Source of the DNA: DASXMX01 sp035483795
GTDB lineage: Bacteria; Planctomycetota; Phycisphaerae; Tepidisphaerales; Tepidisphaeraceae
Length of the DNA stretch: 9,168 nucleotides
Assembly: GCA_035483795.1 (NCBI GenBank)
Contig: DATHPP010000516.1
Coordinates: 1-9,168 of the forward strand
Reading direction: 5' to 3'
A program made the translations under genes and the position numbers. Below the pieces are notes generated by a model. That model had not been told where the DNA came from. It did not search any database and saw only the letters and a list, made by a program, of their open reading frames with translations. Below, one piece after another: positions 6,728 to 9,168 of the stretch. Each line of letters opens with the position of its first letter. Within the stretch, counting starts at the first letter, position 1.

Positions 6728-7867
6728 ATGCAGTCGCAAACCGTTCTGGAGCAGACCAGCAGCCGCAGCGCGGCGCGGTGGCGAATCCCGCGCATGCAGG
6801 AGGCGGGGCTGGTGGTCGTCATCGTCCTGCTGGCGATTCTGCTCAGCGCGTTCTCCGAGCCGATCTGGCAACAGGGCCATTACGTCAACAACTTCTTCCG
6901 CCTGGACAATCTGATCCCCAACGTGCTTACGCCCATGTCGTGGATGGCGATCATGGCGATCGGCGCGACGTTCGTCATCATCTCCGGCGGAATCGATATC
7001 TCGGTCGGGTCGGTCTTCGGACTATCGGCGCTGGCGACCGCCTACGTTCTTGAGCACCTCGATCCACACGCCAGCGCCTGGATCGTGCTGCCAGTTGCGC
7101 TGGTTGTGCCGGTGACGATCGGCCTGATCTGCGGGATCATCAATGGTTCACTGGTGGTGGGGCTTCAGATGCATCCGTTCATCGTGTCGCTGGGGACGCT
7201 GAGCATTTTTCGCGGGGTGGCGCTGGTGGCGCCGGAAATTTTGCACGAAACCAAATCGCTGCCGTCCTTTGGCCACGTGATTCCCGATGCCTTCACAAGA
7301 AACTTCATGATGTGGACGGTGCATTATCACGGCGTCGATCTTCAGCCCGTGCCGATGATCATCATGCTGGTGCTGATGGTGATCGGCGGAATTTATCTGC
7401 GAATGACGGTTGGAGGCCGGCAGATTTACGCCGTTGGCGGCAACGAGGAGGCGGCGCGGTACAGCGGTTTGCCGGTGCGTCGGATCAAGCTTCGCGTCTA
7501 CGCGATCTCCGGGCTGAGCGCCGGTATTGCGGGGATGATGATCGCCGGGTTCTACGGCGCGGCGGATACCGCCACGGGAATGGGCTACGAGCTGATGGTG
7601 ATCGCGGCGGCGGTCGTGGGCGGGGCGAGTTTGCTGGGCGGGCGCGGGTCGGCGCTGGGCGCGGTCCTTGGGATGCTCATCATCCAGCTCATTCAGAACG
7701 GCATTTTCGTTCTCCACAAGATACGCATCGGCTCTGTCGAGCTTCAATTGTCCAAGGAATACAGCATGATCATCGTCGGGACGGCGATCATCGTCGCCGT
7801 CGCCATCGACCGGATTACCGAGCGACTTCGGAATAGACGAATGACGCGCGCCGCCAGAGGCGCGTAA
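6728..7867 (+). CDS. Ribose-type ABC sugar transporter permease
   Basis: This 379-residue inner-membrane protein of the RbsC-like branched permease family (BPD_transp_2) forms the channel of a sugar importer. After a polar cytoplasmic start of about 25 residues comes the first membrane segment (AGLVVVIVLLAILLSAF). The family hallmark GGIDISVGS follows at 87-95, and the MHPFIVSLGTLSIFRG segment begins at 148. Several further helices end with VIAAAVVGGASLLGGRG near residue 300, the conserved region that contacts the ATPase. It is longer than E. coli RbsC (321 residues), partly through an extended periplasmic loop around residues 173-205. The ATG at 6728 is used; an ATG at 6794 would remove part of the N-terminus. 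The stop lies 16 bases before the binding-protein gene, so they share a transcript. The sugar cannot be deduced. Confidence 0.9.
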   Translation: MQSQTVLEQTSSRSAARWRIPRMQEAGLVVVIVLLAILLSAFSEPIWQQGHYVNNFFRLDNLIPNVLTPMSWMAIMAIGATFVIISGGIDISVGSVFGLSALATAYVLEHLDPHASAWIVLPVALVVPVTIGLICGIINGSLVVGLQMHPFIVSLGTLSIFRGVALVAPEILHETKSLPSFGHVIPDAFTRNFMMWTVHYHGVDLQPVPMIIMLVLMVIGGIYLRMTVGGRQIYAVGGNEEAARYSGLPVRRIKLRVYAISGLSAGIAGMMIAGFYGAADTATGMGYELMVIAAAVVGGASLLGGRGSALGAVLGMLIIQLIQNGIFVLHKIRIGSVELQLSKEYSMIIVGTAIIVAVAIDRITERLRNRRMTRAARGA

Positions 7868-7883
7868 AACGCGCGGAGGAACC

Positions 7884-8906
7884 ATGAACGTTTCGGGATG
7901 GGTACGGGTGGTGATTGTCGGATTGTCGGTTTGGCTGGTGAGTGCCGGGTGCAAGAAGGACGAGAGTTCCAGCACCGGCGGTGGTACGAGCACGGCAACC
8001 ACCGGCGGAACGCCGCGCAGAATCGTCATCGGCATGGTTGCCAAGAGCCAGTCGAACGATGTCTTCGTCGCCGCCCACAAAGGCGCTGACGACGCGGCCC
8101 GCATATTGGGTCCTCAATACGGGGTCGAGGTCGAGATCAACTGGCAGACCCCCGACAGCGAGGATGCGCAGCAGCAGGCGCAGGCGATCGAGCAGCTCTC
8201 CCGTGGCGGGGCGCAGGGGATCACCGTCTCGTGCAGCGATGCCAATACGGTGACGCCGGCCATCGACGGGGCGGTCGGACGCGGCGTAGCGGTCATGTGC
8301 TTCGACTCGGATGCCCCCAACAGCAAGCGGTTTGCTTTCTTCGGCACTGATGATGTCGATTGCGGCAAAGCCGTGATGGATGAGCTGGCCCGCGTCATGA
8401 ACAAAAAGGGCTACATCGACGCCCTGGCGGGAAACCAGGCTGCGCCCAATCTTCAGAAGCGCGTCGACGGCGCGCGCGAGGCGCTCAAGCAGTATCCGGA
8501 CATTCATCTGATCGACGTCGTCCACCACGAAGAGACGAAGGAGAAAGCGGCAGAAGCGGTGAACCAGGCACAGAGCACCACGACGCCGCACATCGACGGG
8601 TGGGCCATGATCGGCGGCTGGCCGCTCTTCACGCAGAACGCGCTCAAGTGGGATCCGGGCTCTGTGAAAGTGGTCGCCGTCGACGCGCTGCCGGCGGAAC
8701 TGAGCTATCTGGAGGACGGCCACGTGCAGGCCCTGTACATGCAGCATTGCTACGACTGGGGCTACAAATCGGTGCAGATGCTGCTGGACAAGATCGTCAA
8801 GAACCAGGACCCGCCGCAGGTCCGCAACATCGACAAGCTCGAGCGGATCACTAAAGACGACGTCGCTCGCGTGCGCGACGACTGGCATAAGTGGCTGGGA
8901 AAATAA
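7884..8906 (+). CDS. Sugar-binding lipoprotein of the ABC importer (Peripla_BP_4 type)
   Basis: This 340-residue extracytoplasmic solute-binding protein captures the sugar for the upstream permease. GGAGGA (7875-7880) precedes the ATG by three bases. The signal peptide ends in VSAGC, making C23 the likely lipidated residue; Ser at -3 is slightly unusual for a lipobox. A Ser/Thr/Gly-rich linker (about 27-43) tethers the binding domain, which starts at RIVIGMVAKSQSNDVF. Family features include an AIEQLSRGGAQGI segment, FDSDAP at 140-145 and the GTDDVDCGKAV segment, the typical ribose/xylose/rhamnose-binding layout with two lobes. It ends with a polar basic helix. The binding protein lies between permease and ATPase, followed at once by a 120-bp palindromic element. 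Substrate is unknown; ribose, xylose, rhamnose or a cyclitol are all possible. Confidence 0.9.
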   Translation: MNVSGWVRVVIVGLSVWLVSAGCKKDESSSTGGGTSTATTGGTPRRIVIGMVAKSQSNDVFVAAHKGADDAARILGPQYGVEVEINWQTPDSEDAQQQAQAIEQLSRGGAQGITVSCSDANTVTPAIDGAVGRGVAVMCFDSDAPNSKRFAFFGTDDVDCGKAVMDELARVMNKKGYIDALAGNQAAPNLQKRVDGAREALKQYPDIHLIDVVHHEETKEKAAEAVNQAQSTTTPHIDGWAMIGGWPLFTQNALKWDPGSVKVVAVDALPAELSYLEDGHVQALYMQHCYDWGYKSVQMLLDKIVKNQDPPQVRNIDKLERITKDDVARVRDDWHKWLGK

Positions 8907-8908
8907 AT

Positions 8909-9028
8909 TGTGACACGGGTTTTTAACCGGTTTTTAACCCGTGCTTATGACTCGCTGACTGAATACGGAGAATTGGCGAGTGATCTCATTTAGTACGCCG
9001 TCAGCACGGGTTGAAAACCCGTGTCACA
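8909..9028. repeat. 120-bp palindromic element (MITE- or REP/BIME-like) inside the ABC operon
   Basis: The left end (8909-8945) and right end (9003-9028) are inverted repeats. The right arm is 26 bases; the left matches it at 25 of 26 once an 11-base tandem duplication (GGTTTTTAACC twice, 8918-8939) is discounted. Each end is itself palindromic around CACGGGTT/AACCCGTG (8914-8921 with 8936-8943; 9005-9012 with 9016-9023). The 57-base centre carries a weaker nested inverted repeat (8948-8955 with 8976-8983). No open frame or clear target-site duplication is seen. It begins two bases after the binding-protein stop and ends four bases before the ATPase start. It could stabilise the upstream mRNA and reduce ATPase expression, or be a non-autonomous mobile repeat. 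Confidence 0.85.
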
Positions 9029-9032
9029 TGCA

Positions 9033-9168
9033 ATGTCCTTCGTCCAATTCGACTCGATCACGAAAACCTTCGGCGGCGTGGTGGCGCTGCACGATGTCAC
9101 GTTCTCCCTCGTCCGCGGGGAATGTCATGCGCTGATGGGGGAAAACGGCGCCGGGAAATCGACCCTGA
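9033..9168 (+). CDS. Sugar ABC transporter ATP-binding protein, N-terminal fragment
   Basis: The first 45 codons of the importer ATPase are present before the window ends. The start is ATG 9033; an ATG at 9028 is in another frame. The peptide opens MSFVQFDSITKTFGGVVALH, the usual beta-strand and aromatic A-loop region, and reaches the Walker A motif GENGAGKST at 36-44, with K42 the ATP-phosphate lysine. This matches the first half of RbsA/MglA/XylG-type ATPases, which normally carry two nucleotide-binding domains in about 500 residues; the rest is off-window. It belongs to the same operon as the permease and binding protein. No Shine-Dalgarno sequence lies before the start, because the palindromic element occupies that position. 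Confidence 0.9.
   Translation, partial: MSFVQFDSITKTFGGVVALHDVTFSLVRGECHALMGENGAGKSTL

Noticed and set aside
7815..8888. Minus-strand frame of 357 codons opposite the binding protein
   Set aside because: Antisense shadow; the plus strand has a ribosome binding site, lipoprotein signal and family motifs.
8909..9028. Intrinsic terminator after the binding-protein gene
   Set aside because: The stem is not followed by a T-run, the element is far longer than a terminator, and the ATPase gene of the same importer follows directly.

Overview
The window is GC-rich with high third-position GC in its genes. Its content suggests a planctomycete-like bacterium: a Tat-exported Gfo/Idh/MocA oxidoreductase coupled to a large secreted GH39-like protein, a long TruD, a ribose-type ABC importer, and generous intergenic space with palindromic repeats. 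The lineage is inferred from gene style; no marker gene proves it.

Layout. Bases 1-254 hold the start of a minus-strand membrane protein that runs off the left edge. Bases 255-756 are ambiguous: a small plus-strand single-TM ORF (372-590) meets a minus-strand signal-peptide ORF whose coding character fades near base 590, so this may be a decayed or rearranged locus. Bases 757-1371 contain no convincing gene but do hold two related inverted-repeat units (926-984 and 1049-1088) and short direct repeats that could be operators. Bases 1372-5287 form a two-gene carbohydrate operon: a Tat-signal oxidoreductase, then a secreted GH39-like glycoside hydrolase starting at a TTG inside the upstream stop. 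The hydrolase is split by a frameshift at a run of five Gs (4880-4884), with its C-terminal domain continuing in another frame to 5287. A 16-bp hairpin (5321-5368) lies between it and the convergent truD (minus strand, 6658-5378).

Divergent from truD, after a 69-bp gap, begins a sugar importer: permease (6728-7867), substrate-binding lipoprotein (7884-8906), then the start of the ATPase (9033 onward, cut by the window end). Between the last two lies a 120-bp element (8909-9028) with near-perfect terminal inverted repeats that are themselves palindromic. It resembles a MITE or a REP/BIME-type pair and ends 4 nt before the ATPase start.

A reasonable working model is that the exported hydrolase and oxidoreductase release or modify sugars outside the cytoplasm, and that a neighbouring importer takes up a sugar product. 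The two units are separated by the unrelated housekeeping gene truD, so the link is only suggestive. I see no defence system, CRISPR array, rRNA, tRNA or IS transposase. The most distinctive items are the palindromic element inside the ABC operon, the frameshifted hydrolase and the repeat cluster near 1 kb.
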